From contig JBEGVK010000166.1 in the NCBI GenBank assembly GCA_041178405.1, positions 1 through 10,230 of the forward strand: a stretch of 10,230 nt of DNA, in the 5' to 3' direction. The notes below the pieces were generated by a model, which saw nothing but the letters and a program-made list of their open reading frames with translations, was not told where the DNA came from and made no database searches. Each line of letters begins with the position of its first letter. The first letter of the stretch is position 1. Origin of the DNA: UBA668 sp041178405. Lineage in GTDB: Bacteria > Actinomycetota > Acidimicrobiia > Acidimicrobiales > Ilumatobacteraceae. Made by a program: the position numbers and the translations under genes. This document shows, piece by piece, positions 1-7,595 of the stretch.

Positions 1-2603
1 GACGTCGCCGCCGCGCCGGCTGACGCCACGAGGGGCACGCCGACCACGAGTGCGGTCACGGTGAGCCACGGTATGTCGACCAATTGCGACAGTGGAAGGT
101 TTGAGCGGTCGGTGGCGACGAGCACCACGAGCACCGGGAGCAGCCCTGCGGGCACAGCGATCAATGCCCCAGTGAACGACAACAGGAATGCCTTGCGCGA
201 GGCGATGCTGCGCACGACCCTCGGCGGCGCGCCCACTGCGGCCAGCACGTCGCGCTCGTCGCGGCTCTCGATGGCCGACAGGGCGAGACCGATGGCCACG
301 ATGATCAGGGTGAGCAGTGTGGCGACGAGGGAGAGGGTGGCTTCGACGAGCACACCGTCAGCGAGCGGCGGAGCGGAGTAGAGGATGCTGGCGTAGCGTG
401 CCGACTCGTCGACAGGAACGGAAGCCGGACGGTCGAAGACGTCGTTGCCGCCGGTGTCGCCGGAGAGCTCGACGATTCGATCGGCCTGCGGCCGCGTGAG
501 GGCGGCGGACAGTACGTAGACCGAGCGCACATCGAGGATCGGCAGACCGAGGCTGATGGCCCGCTCGGGACTCACGAGGAGCCCGGTGGTGCCCACTGCC
601 GATGTGAACGGTCGGTTGGTCCACGCAACCTGGAGCGTCAGTCGTTCGCCGTCCTGCGTCTCGATCACCCGCTCCGAGGGCTGTGCGGGGGGCGTCACTG
701 CGCCGCTGTCCGCGACATCGGTCAAGGCGATCGCGCCGACGCCCTCCAGCAGTTGCCGATCGTCATCGGACAGCCCGATCAGATCGAGGAGGAATGGATC
801 AGCGATAGCGAGGCTGCCGTCGAGGAGCAGGTCGGGTGATGGCCCGACCGAGCTGTCGAACGGGGCGGGGTCCCACGAGACGGCGCGCCCCACGTACACC
901 TGGGCGGGGCCGACCGCATCGGTCAGGGCGGTGGCGAGTGTGCCGGTGGGCGGCACGCAGGTGACCGGCGGGATGTCGACCATCCGCCCGGTCTCCCATC
1001 CCTCTGGCGGCGACGTGCACGCCTCCGCCGACACCACGTTTGCCGGAATCCACCGCTCCGACAGCGGCTCGTCGGTGGTGCCACTCGCCCATGCGGTGGC
1101 TCCCGCCACGACGAGTGCTGTCATCGCAGCGATGGCGGCGATCAGGCCTGCCGAACGGGCTCTCGTTCGGGCGAGACTGCGACCGCCGAGCCGCCACGTG
1201 CCGGGAAGGCTCGCGCACGCCCTGCCGAGCCTGTCGACGACGAGCGGTGCGGTGCATACCACCGCTGTCAGCACCAGCACCCCACCTAGTACGGCAACCA
1301 GTGCCCACAGGTCGTCGCCCCTCGCCGCTGCCGTCGCAGAGCCCGACATCACGAGGAGTGCCAACCCCGTCGCGAATGCGAGCAGGCCAATGGGCACCAG
1401 TCGCCGCGGGACCGTGCCAAGTGGACGTCGACCCGCAAGGGCAGCCATCACCGGCACGCGCGAGGCGTTCCATGCCGGCACGAGTGCTGCGAGGGTGGCG
1501 GCGAGGATGCCGATCAGCGTGATGACGGCGAGGTCGGTCACCGCCACCTCGTAAGCGGGAAGTCGACCTCCGGCGAGGCGTTCGATGAGCGGCCTGGCGC
1601 CGGCGAGTACTGCCGCAGCGAGCCCCATGCCGGTCGCGACGCCCACCACGCCGCTCCACGAGCCCTGCAGCGCCAGCGTGAGACGCAGCAGGGCGCGGTC
1701 GGCTCCGTTGGCCGACAGCTGCCCGATCGCCACGAGCTGTCGACGGGCACTCGTGGCGAACGCAGCAGCGATGATCGCGCCCAGTACGGCGAGTGCCACG
1801 GTGCCGAACACCCAGCCCCAGGCCAGCGACTCAGCGGGAACCTCACCGACATAGTCGGGATACGGCGGCCTCGTCGCGGTGAGCACCTGCGCAGTGTCGA
1901 ACTCCTCTTCCAGCAACAGTGCGACCGCGTCGACGGAGACGCCGTCTGGTAGGACGATCGACGACGCTGCCGTCCAGCCGCCGGACACCCGAGTCCAGTC
2001 GAAGTGCCGGGTGATGAAGAGCGGCGACTCGAACCAGGTCGACAGGCGGGCGATGCCGGTCACTGTCCAGGTGCCGCGCGGATGGTCGAGGACAAGGCGG
2101 TCGCCGATGTCGACACCGAAGATCTCGGCCGATCGCCGGTCGAGTGCCACCTCGCCCGCACTCGACGGCGCCCGGCCGTTGCGCAGCTCGATCACCTCGT
2201 CGCGGATCGGGGCGGCGAGGTCGACGTCGGCGAAGTAGGCGTACGTCGACCGCTCGGCACTGCGGATCGGCACCCCCCAGCGGCCTATCTCGGTCTCCCA
2301 GGCGCTGCCGGCCGGGAGGAGCGCGACGAGTCGGGCATCGAGCAGCGCCGCCGGATCGGACACCGATGGATCGGGGGTGGCCACGTCACCGCCGAGCTGC
2401 ACCTGAATGTCGGCGTCGCCGGCCATCCGTCCGAACTCGGTCGCCACATCCTCGGCATCGGTGCGACTGAGCACGTTGGCCACCACCATGCCCATTACCG
2501 GCACCGCCACGAGCAGCGCGACGAGCACCGTTCGGCCGGGCCGGCGGAACGTCTCGCGTCGGGCGAGGCGTGCTGCGACGCGCCATGGCGCGAGTGCGCT
2601 CAT
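1..2603 (-). CDS. FtsX-like ABC transporter permease, two FtsX modules (3' end outside window)
   Basis: Membrane subunit of an MacB/LolCDE-type ABC system, predicted to work with the ATPase encoded just upstream. The frame is open from the ATG at 2603 to the left edge: 867 residues are visible and only a short C-terminal tail should be missing. Hydrophobic segments lie at about 25-45, 264-283, 315-336, 354-375, 402-420, 432-456, 485-506, 755-778, 806-830 and 846-866. Two large extracytoplasmic domains lie between them (about 46-262 and 507-753). The first module ends in the FtsX-family signature PAWNASRVPVMAAL (376-389). The second repeats the LAAVGAPPRVVR-type loop (787-798). The start is set by a 4-base ATGA overlap with the ATPase stop, and a weak GAGG lies at 2611-2614. 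Such proteins usually act mechanically on lipoproteins, cell-wall enzymes or peptides rather than as classical channels; the substrate cannot be read here. The family assignment is firm, the role is inferred. Confidence 0.9.
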   Translation of the reverse strand, partial: MSALAPWRVAARLARRETFRRPGRTVLVALLVAVPVMGMVVANVLSRTDAEDVATEFGRMAGDADIQVQLGGDVATPDPSVSDPAALLDARLVALLPAGSAWETEIGRWGVPIRSAERSTYAYFADVDLAAPIRDEVIELRNGRAPSSAGEVALDRRSAEIFGVDIGDRLVLDHPRGTWTVTGIARLSTWFESPLFITRHFDWTRVSGGWTAASSIVLPDGVSVDAVALLLEEEFDTAQVLTATRPPYPDYVGEVPAESLAWGWVFGTVALAVLGAIIAAAFATSARRQLVAIGQLSANGADRALLRLTLALQGSWSGVVGVATGMGLAAAVLAGARPLIERLAGGRLPAYEVAVTDLAVITLIGILAATLAALVPAWNASRVPVMAALAGRRPLGTVPRRLVPIGLLAFATGLALLVMSGSATAAARGDDLWALVAVLGGVLVLTAVVCTAPLVVDRLGRACASLPGTWRLGGRSLARTRARSAGLIAAIAAMTALVVAGATAWASGTTDEPLSERWIPANVVSAEACTSPPEGWETGRMVDIPPVTCVPPTGTLATALTDAVGPAQVYVGRAVSWDPAPFDSSVGPSPDLLLDGSLAIADPFLLDLIGLSDDDRQLLEGVGAIALTDVADSGAVTPPAQPSERVIETQDGERLTLQVAWTNRPFTSAVGTTGLLVSPERAISLGLPILDVRSVYVLSAALTRPQADRIVELSGDTGGNDVFDRPASVPVDESARYASILYSAPPLADGVLVEATLSLVATLLTLIIVAIGLALSAIESRDERDVLAAVGAPPRVVRSIASRKAFLLSFTGALIAVPAGLLPVLVVLVATDRSNLPLSQLVDIPWLTVTALVVGVPLVASAGAAAT

Positions 2604-3328
2604 GCGACGGCCTCGTCGACCACGAGTCCATCGCGCAGGAACACCACGCGGTCCGCCCACGATGCGAAGCGTGGCTCGTGCGTCACGAGCACGAGTGCCG
2701 TGCCATTCCTTCTCGGGAGCGCAGCGAGCAACTCCACCACCTGGTCGGCGTTCGCCGTGTCGAGCGCCCCGGTGGGCTCATCGGCGAGCAGCACCGAGCG
2801 CGAGCCCACGATGGCGCGGGCGATGGCGATGCGCTGCTGCTGGCCGCCGCTGAAGTCGTCGGGGTAGCGGTCGACGATTCGGTCGAGGCCCATTATGGCG
2901 AGTGCCTCGACCGCGGCGGCACGTGCTGTCGCGGTGGGAGTGCCATCGAGTTCGAGTGGCAGCATCACGTTCTCGACAGCGGTGAGCGACGGGATGAGGT
3001 TGAGCCGCTGGAATACGTATCCCACCTCGCGCCGGCGCAGCGTGGCCTGCTCGCGCAGCGACAGCGACGACACGTCGCGCCCGTGGACGCGCACGCTGCC
3101 CGACGTCGGTGACTCGAGTGCGCCAGCGAGGTGCAGCAGCGTGCTCTTCCCGCAGCCGCTGGGACCCATCACGGCCACGAACTCGCCGGGTGCGATGTGC
3201 AACGAGATGCCGTCGAGGGCGCGCACGGCGATGTCGCCCGTGCCGTAGACCTTGACGACGTCGGAGAACTCGACCGCCGGCGTGGTGGCAGTGATCGGAG
3301 GCGGCACGGGTATGCCGGTGGCGGTCAT
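2600..3328 (-). CDS. ABC transporter ATP-binding protein (MacB/LolD/FtsE type)
   Basis: Cytoplasmic ATPase powering the FtsX-like permease encoded next. The 242-residue product has every nucleotide-binding motif intact: Walker A GPSGCGKS (55-62), Q-loop Q107 in YVFQ, signature FSGGQQQR (159-166), Walker B VLLADE with catalytic E184, D-loop around ALD (188-190) and switch H217 in VTHE. Length and the segment FQRLNLIPSLTAVENVMLPLEL are typical of the MacB/LolD branch that pairs with FtsX permeases. The start at 3328 is chosen because its ATG overlaps the padR stop by one base (TGATG) and is preceded by AAGGAG eight bases upstream. An in-frame extension to 3880 exists but would lie across the whole padR gene and has no family match. 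Its stop overlaps the permease start by four bases, so translation of all three genes is probably coupled. Confidence 0.95.
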   Translation of the reverse strand: MTATGIPVPPPITATTPAVEFSDVVKVYGTGDIAVRALDGISLHIAPGEFVAVMGPSGCGKSTLLHLAGALESPTSGSVRVHGRDVSSLSLREQATLRRREVGYVFQRLNLIPSLTAVENVMLPLELDGTPTATARAAAVEALAIMGLDRIVDRYPDDFSGGQQQRIAIARAIVGSRSVLLADEPTGALDTANADQVVELLAALPRRNGTALVLVTHEPRFASWADRVVFLRDGLVVDEAVA

Positions 3329-3843
3329 CAGTCTGTCTCCTTCGAGTCGGGGAGTGCGCTGGCGCGGGCCTCGCAGAGGTCGAGCCAGCGGAGGTCGGCC
3401 TCGGCACGCACGACGAGCGCCTCGTGCGCCAGTGCCTTGGCGAGCGGGCCGGCGGCGCGGGCACGGCGCCGACGCTGCAGCATCACGGTGAGGGCGGTTC
3501 GCTGCGCGGTGATGACTGCCAGGGCGTGCTCTCGGCCGTGGTCGAGCGCAAGCAACACCTTGAGCAACAGTTCGTCGCGTGGCGGTGGGTCGTCGTGCGG
3601 CGAAGCCGACCACCATGCGCCGAGTGCGCCGCTGCCGGCATCGGTGAGGTCGTAGCGGGTCTGGCCGTCGATCTCGCTGCTCGCTACGAGGCCGTCGCGT
3701 TCGAGGCGCTCGAGGGTCGTGTACACCTGCCCAACGTTCAGCGGCCACATCCCACCGGTGGCCGACTCGAAACCCGTCTTGAGCTGGTATCCGTGGCGTG
3801 GGCCGTTGGCCAGGAGGGCGAGGAGTCCTTCGCGTACTGCCAT
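3328..3843 (-). CDS. PadR-family transcriptional regulator
   Basis: Probable repressor of its own operon, controlling the ABC ATPase and permease downstream. The product has 171 residues from the ATG at 3843. The N-terminal winged helix (about 3-75) has the PadR hallmarks GPRHGYQLK (14-22), GGMWPLNVGQVYTTLERLERDGLV (30-53) and a wing ending in RYDLTDAG. The C-terminal helical half (about 90-171) is rich in Arg, Ala and Leu and matches the dimerisation region of longer PadR proteins. A TTG nine bases further upstream (3852) is in frame. I prefer 3843 because the family match begins there and because a candidate promoter would start transcription at or one base before this ATG. No Shine-Dalgarno is visible, in line with a leaderless message. 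PadR repressors often sense small molecules and control adjacent efflux or ABC genes; the inducer here is unknown. Confidence 0.92.
   Translation of the reverse strand: MAVREGLLALLANGPRHGYQLKTGFESATGGMWPLNVGQVYTTLERLERDGLVASSEIDGQTRYDLTDAGSGALGAWWSASPHDDPPPRDELLLKVLLALDHGREHALAVITAQRTALTVMLQRRRRARAAGPLAKALAHEALVVRAEADLRWLDLCEARASALPDSKETD
3337..3342 (-). promoter_or_regulatory. Shine-Dalgarno site of the ABC ATPase gene
   Basis: AAGGAG on the minus strand lies eight bases before the ATG at 3328 and inside the last codons of padR. It is the best ribosome site in the left operon. It decides the internal start over the long in-frame extension. By contrast padR itself has no such site. Confidence 0.75.
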
Positions 3844-3873
3844 AGTTACCAAGTATGCATACTCGGTAACTAT
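3842..3873. promoter_or_regulatory. Probable PadR operator: 32-bp near-perfect palindrome
   Basis: On the plus strand the arms are ATAGTTACC (3842-3850) and GGTAACTAT (3865-3873), exact reverse complements. They flank a perfect 12-bp core AGTATGCATACT (3852-3863). Only the pair 3851/3864 fails to match. The site is AT-rich in GC-rich surroundings and begins within the padR start codon. It covers the candidate -10 element and most of the -35/-10 spacer. A TATGCA/TGCATA element resembles that reported for AphA, a PadR relative; this is a resemblance only. Autorepression by padR is inferred from position and symmetry. Confidence 0.82.
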
Positions 3874-3880
3874 ACGTCAA
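3852..3880 (-). promoter_or_regulatory. Candidate padR operon promoter (leaderless)
   Basis: Minus-strand -35 TTGACG (3880-3875), 17-bp spacer, -10 CATACT (3857-3852). Eight bases then separate the -10 from the padR ATG at 3843, so the predicted start site falls at or within a base or two of the A of ATG. The -35 overlaps the stop codon of the upstream methyltransferase gene. The -35 matches consensus 5/6 and the -10 matches 4/6. Not experimentally mapped. Confidence 0.6.
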
Positions 3881-4668
3881 GCACCCCGTTCGGCAAGGCC
3901 GGAGAAGGCGCGCAGCATCCGAGCGTCGTCAGTGCGGTCGCCGTGTTCGTCGCGCAGCGTCAGGGAGCGCGAGTGAGTCGCTGGCGACGGCACCCAACGC
4001 AGTGCCCACACGCTGAACAGCGGCGCCCGTCCGGCTCGCGGCACGACCACGGTCTCCTCCGCGACGGCCAGTCCGTGGTGTGCCGCTGCATCGTGGAGCC
4101 GATGAGCAGCGTCGGCGTCACCGCACACCACCAGCCAGCCGTCGTCGGCCAGCACCGTCGCGGCTGCGTCCACGTAGGCCTCGATGCCGCCGCGGGTCTC
4201 GACACGTGCCCGGGCGCGCTGCTCGTCGTCGGCATACGACGCCGTGCCAGGCGGGAAGTACGGGGGCGTGCCGGTGACGAGGTCGAACGGTGCGCGCACG
4301 GCACCCATCACTGCAGGGTCGCGGAAGTCGCCATGGTGGATCGACACGCGCTCGTCGAGCCGGGCGTGTGATGCATTGTGAGCGAGGTTGCGGCGCAGCA
4401 GGTCGAACGACACGTCCTGTACCTCGACCCCGTCGAGCAGCGCATCGGGCAGCGACCATGCAAGGTGCAGCAGCACCGAGCCGAGCCCGCAGCCGAGATC
4501 GAGCACGCGCTGCGGCGCCGGGCACGCCTGCAACGCAGCCCACGCTGTCACCACGTCGTCCGACGAGAAGCGATGGCCCTTGCGGCGCTGGAACACCGAG
4601 ATGTCGGCGGTGAGCCGGTCGAGGGTGAGGTCGTCGAGCAGGTCGTCGGCGCCCGGGTCGGTGGTCAC
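3877..4668 (-). CDS. TrmN6/YfiC-like class I SAM-dependent methyltransferase
   Basis: Predicted SAM-dependent N-methyltransferase, 263 residues. The closest recognisable family is the tRNA adenine-N6 methyltransferase group (E. coli YfiC/TrmN6 modifies A37 of tRNA-Val). The N-terminal segment QRRKGHRFSSDDVVTAW (27-43) is typical of that family. SAM motif I is VLDLGCGLGS (55-64), acidic E82 follows in motif II, GDF (113-115) is at the motif III region, and the catalytic motif IV position reads TPPY (134-137) in VTGTPPYFPPG. Most N6-adenine enzymes have Asn, Asp or Ser at the first position of that motif, so the Thr is unusual. The start is GTG at 4668, 15 bp after the leuS stop, with no clear Shine-Dalgarno; it is probably transcribed with leuS. 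The link to leuS supports a role in tRNA, but the exact target is unproven; another small-molecule or RNA substrate is possible. Confidence 0.8.
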   Translation of the reverse strand: MTTDPGADDLLDDLTLDRLTADISVFQRRKGHRFSSDDVVTAWAALQACPAPQRVLDLGCGLGSVLLHLAWSLPDALLDGVEVQDVSFDLLRRNLAHNASHARLDERVSIHHGDFRDPAVMGAVRAPFDLVTGTPPYFPPGTASYADDEQRARARVETRGGIEAYVDAAATVLADDGWLVVCGDADAAHRLHDAAAHHGLAVAEETVVVPRAGRAPLFSVWALRWVPSPATHSRSLTLRDEHGDRTDDARMLRAFSGLAERGA

Positions 4669-4683
4669 GCGCAGGGCTGCGTG

Positions 4684-7488
4684 TCAGGCGACGATGCTGA
4701 CGGTGCGACCGGGCACGACGATGACTTTCTTCGGGGCAGCGCCGGCGAGGGTGGTCACGATTCGCTCGTCGGCGAGGGCGGTGGCCTCGACCGTCGCTGC
4801 GTCGGCATCGGCCGCCACGGTGATGCGGGCACGCACCTTGCCGTTCACCTGCACCGGGTACTCGACGGTGTCGCTGGTGAGGTACGCCGGATCGGCGACC
4901 GGGAACGGATGATGGGTGATCGAGGTGCCGTGGCCGAGCCGGCTCCACAGTTCCTCGGCCATGTGCGGGGCGAACGGCGCCAGCATCGCCACGAGGTCGT
5001 CGGCCATCGCGGCAGGGCAGCCCCCGAGCTTGGTGAGGTGGTTGTTCAGCTCGATCAACTTGGCGATCGCCGTGTTGAACCGGAGGTGGTCGAGTTCCTC
5101 GCGCACTGCGGCGGTGGTGCGGTGCAGCACTCGGAGGGTCTCGGTGTCGGGCGCTCCGTCCAGCGTGCGGACCGCTCCGGAATCCTCGTCGACGATGTTG
5201 CGCCACACGCGCTGCAGGAAGCGGTGCACGCCGACGACGTCCTTGCTCTCCCACGGACGGCTGGCATCGAGCGGGCCCATGCTCATCAGGTACAGGCGCA
5301 GGGTGTCGGCCCCGTACTGCTCGCACACCTCGTCGGGGGCGATGGCATTCTTCAGGCTCTTGCCCATCTTGCCGTACTCGCGGGTGACAGGCCGCCCCTC
5401 GTAGACATAGCTGCCGTCGCGCTGTTCGACCTGCGACGCCTCCACGTACATCCCGCGCTCGTCCTGGTAGGCGGCGGCAAGGATGTAGCCCTGGTTGAAC
5501 AGCTTGTGGAACGGCTCGACCGAGCTGACATGGCCGAGGTCGTGCAGCACCTTGTGCCAGAAGCGGGCGTACAGCAGGTGCAGCACGGCGTGCTCGACGC
5601 CGCCGACGTAGAGGTCGGTGCCGCCTGGGTGGCCCGGACCCTGCGGGCCCATCCAGTACTGCTCGTTCGCCGGATCGACGAAGTGGTCGTCGTTGGTGGG
5701 ATCGAGGTAGCGCAGCTCGTACCAGCAGCTGCCCGCCCACTGGGGCATCACGTTGCTGTCTCGCCGGTACCGGCGCAGCCCGTCGCCGAGGTCGAGCTCG
5801 AGCTCAACCCAGTCGGCGAGACGGTCGAGCGGGCTCTCGGGGTCGCTCATCGCATCGTCAGGGTCGAAGGTGCGCGGCGAGAACTGGTCGGTGTCGGGCA
5901 GCAGCACCGGCAGGGCCGAGTCGGGCAGCGCATGCGGGCTGCCGTGCTCGTCGTAGATGATCGGGAATGGCTCGCCCCAGTAGCGCTGGCGGCTGAACAG
6001 CCAGTCGCGAAGCTTGTAGGTGACGGTGGCGTGACCGTGTCCGTGAGCCTCGAGCCAGCCGTTCATCAGGCGCTTCGCCTCGGTGACCGAGTCGATGCCG
6101 TCGAGCGAGAGCGACTGGTTGGCGCTGTTCACGTAGGGGGCGTCGCCGACGAACGCATCGGCCCATGACGACGTGTCGAGCGAGCGGTCGGCGGGCTGCT
6201 GGATGGCGACGATCGGCAGGCCGAACGTGCGGGCGAACTCGAAGTCGCGCTCATCGCCGCACGGGACGGCCATGATGGCGCCGGTGCCGTATCCCATCAG
6301 CACGTAGTCGGCGATCCACACCGGCACCTGCTGGCCGTTCACCGGGTTGACGGCGTGGCCTCCGGTGAACACGCCGGTCTTCTCGCGTCCCTCGTCCTGG
6401 CGGTCGACGTCCTTCTTGGCCTGTGCGGCGCGCCGATAGGCGGCCACGGCATCGGCCTGCGCGGGCGTGGTGAGGGCATCGACGAGCGGATGCTCGGGCG
6501 CGAGCACCATGAAGGTCGCGCCGAACAGCGTGTCGGGCCGCGTGGTGAACACCGTGATGCGGCCGGCCGGCGACTCGAAGTGCACTGTGGCGCCCTCGCT
6601 ACGGCCGATCCAGTTGCGCTGCATCGCCTTGATGGCGTCGGTCCAGTCGAGCAGGTCGAGGTCGTCGATGAGGCGGTCGGCATAGGCCGTGATGCGCATC
6701 ATCCACTGGCGCATGTTGCGCTTGAAGACGGGGAAGTTGCCGCGGTCGCTGCGCCCGTCGGCAGTGACCTCTTCGTTGGCCACCACCGTGCCAAGACCCG
6801 GGCACCAGTTCACCGGTGCGTCGCTCACGTAGGCGAGTCGCCACTGGTCGAGCTCGGCGCGTCGCTGCGCAGGTGACATCGACGCCCACGCTCCGGTGCG
6901 CGCGCCACGCGTGCCCGCGTCGAGCTCGGCGACCAGCTCGTCGATGCGGCGGGCCTTCTTGCGGTCGGGGTCGAACCACGCGTTGAAGATCTGCAGGAAG
7001 ATCCACTGGGTCCAGCGGTAGTAGTCGGGATCGGTGGTGCTGATGCTGCGTCGCCGGTCGTGGCTGAGGCCCAGGCGCCGCAGCTGGGCGCGGATGTTGG
7101 CGATGTTCTGGTCGGTGGTGACAGCCGGGTGCTGGCCGGTCTGCACGGCGTACTGCTCGGCGGGAAGGCCGAAGGCATCGAAGCCCATCGTGTACAGCAC
7201 GTTGTGGCCCGTCATGCGCATGTAGCGGGCGTAGATGTCGGTGGCCGTGAAGCCGAGCGGATGCCCCATGTGCAGGCCGGCCCCGCTCGGATACGGGAAC
7301 ATGTCGAGGATGAACCTCTTCGGCCTGCTGCCCACGGCGGCAGCGTCGGCGAGGGGACCGGCGGGATTGGGTGTGTCGAAGGTGCCCTCGGCATCCCATC
7401 GGTCATGCCAGCGCGCCTCGATCACCCCTGCGAGCGCGCCGGTGTAGCGGTGGGCGGGCGTGTCGGCGGTCGAGTCGGGCGTGCTCAT
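4684..7488 (-). CDS. leuS: Leucyl-tRNA synthetase
   Basis: Charges tRNA-Leu with leucine in two ATP-dependent steps and edits mischarged products; cytoplasmic class Ia synthetase of 934 residues, normal for Actinobacteria. The HIGH motif is HMGH (73-76) after MFPYPSGAGL. The CP1 editing domain carries FTTRPDTLFGATF (from about 312) and GYGTGAIMAVP followed by CGDERD with the conserved Asp at 412. The adenylate-binding end of the Rossmann fold has KMGKS (707-711), a form of KMSKS usual in actinobacterial LeuRS. The anticodon-binding helical domain and the C-terminal domain (ending VIVVPGRTVSIVA) are complete. Blocks such as YYRWTQWIFLQIFNAWFDP, VNWCPGLGTVVANEEVTADG and VNGKVRARI support the assignment. 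Start ATG at 7488 matches the family start; no good Shine-Dalgarno precedes it. No leucine-responsive leader or T-box is visible. Confidence 0.98.
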   Translation of the reverse strand: MSTPDSTADTPAHRYTGALAGVIEARWHDRWDAEGTFDTPNPAGPLADAAAVGSRPKRFILDMFPYPSGAGLHMGHPLGFTATDIYARYMRMTGHNVLYTMGFDAFGLPAEQYAVQTGQHPAVTTDQNIANIRAQLRRLGLSHDRRRSISTTDPDYYRWTQWIFLQIFNAWFDPDRKKARRIDELVAELDAGTRGARTGAWASMSPAQRRAELDQWRLAYVSDAPVNWCPGLGTVVANEEVTADGRSDRGNFPVFKRNMRQWMMRITAYADRLIDDLDLLDWTDAIKAMQRNWIGRSEGATVHFESPAGRITVFTTRPDTLFGATFMVLAPEHPLVDALTTPAQADAVAAYRRAAQAKKDVDRQDEGREKTGVFTGGHAVNPVNGQQVPVWIADYVLMGYGTGAIMAVPCGDERDFEFARTFGLPIVAIQQPADRSLDTSSWADAFVGDAPYVNSANQSLSLDGIDSVTEAKRLMNGWLEAHGHGHATVTYKLRDWLFSRQRYWGEPFPIIYDEHGSPHALPDSALPVLLPDTDQFSPRTFDPDDAMSDPESPLDRLADWVELELDLGDGLRRYRRDSNVMPQWAGSCWYELRYLDPTNDDHFVDPANEQYWMGPQGPGHPGGTDLYVGGVEHAVLHLLYARFWHKVLHDLGHVSSVEPFHKLFNQGYILAAAYQDERGMYVEASQVEQRDGSYVYEGRPVTREYGKMGKSLKNAIAPDEVCEQYGADTLRLYLMSMGPLDASRPWESKDVVGVHRFLQRVWRNIVDEDSGAVRTLDGAPDTETLRVLHRTTAAVREELDHLRFNTAIAKLIELNNHLTKLGGCPAAMADDLVAMLAPFAPHMAEELWSRLGHGTSITHHPFPVADPAYLTSDTVEYPVQVNGKVRARITVAADADAATVEATALADERIVTTLAGAAPKKVIVVPGRTVSIVA

Positions 7489-7534
7489 CGGGGGCCGAGT
7501 CTACGGAACAGCGCCGATGCAGGCCCTGAACGGG

Positions 7535-7556
7535 CAGTGCGGCCGCGGCCGCGCTG
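7535..7556. repeat. 22-bp GC-rich near-palindrome between divergent genes
   Basis: A perfect 14-bp palindrome of two overlapping GCGGCCGC units (7539-7552) is extended by CAG on the left and CTG on the right, with a single unmatched pair (7538/7553). It lies about 47 bp from each flanking start codon. It may be a regulator site for one or both promoters. Simple GC-rich self-complementarity by chance cannot be excluded. Confidence 0.5.
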
Positions 7557-7589
7557 ATGCCGGTCGGGTGGTCGGCCGGACGCCCGCAC

Positions 7590-7595
7590 TAGGTT
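7590..7595 (+). promoter_or_regulatory. Candidate -10 element of the acyl-AMP ligase gene
   Basis: TAGGTT fits TANNNT and ends seven bases before the ATG at 7603. That spacing would place the transcript start on the ATG itself, a leaderless mRNA. Only a poor AGG stands in for a ribosome site, which agrees with that reading. No clear -35 is seen upstream. Confidence 0.4.

Noticed and set aside
556..1554. 332-codon plus-strand frame opposite the permease
   Set aside because: Rich in Ser, Thr, Ala and Arg with no motif, and fully covered by the FtsX-like permease frame, which carries recognisable membrane segments and signature loops.
799..1659. 286-codon minus-strand frame in another phase of the permease
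   Set aside because: Arg/Gly/His-rich out-of-phase shadow; the permease frame is open across the same stretch and has the real features.
3842..3873. Palindrome as a rho-independent terminator of the leuS-methyltransferase unit
   Set aside because: The stem is long but AT-rich and no U-run follows, since the padR coding sequence starts at once; an operator explains it better.
3329..3880. Possible 5' extension of the ABC ATPase to a TTG at 3880
   Set aside because: Would overlap the entire padR gene and its operator, is Arg/Pro-rich and has no ATPase homology; the ATG at 3328 has a good ribosome site.
4378..6168. 596-codon open frame on the plus strand, antisense to leuS
   Set aside because: Runs opposite a firmly identified synthetase; composition is Val/Gly/His/Glu-rich with no family signature. 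Long antisense frames are expected where GC3 is very high.
7523..7535. Small GCCC/GGGC hairpin in the divergent intergenic region
   Set aside because: Only four base pairs with a five-base loop, expected by chance at this GC content.
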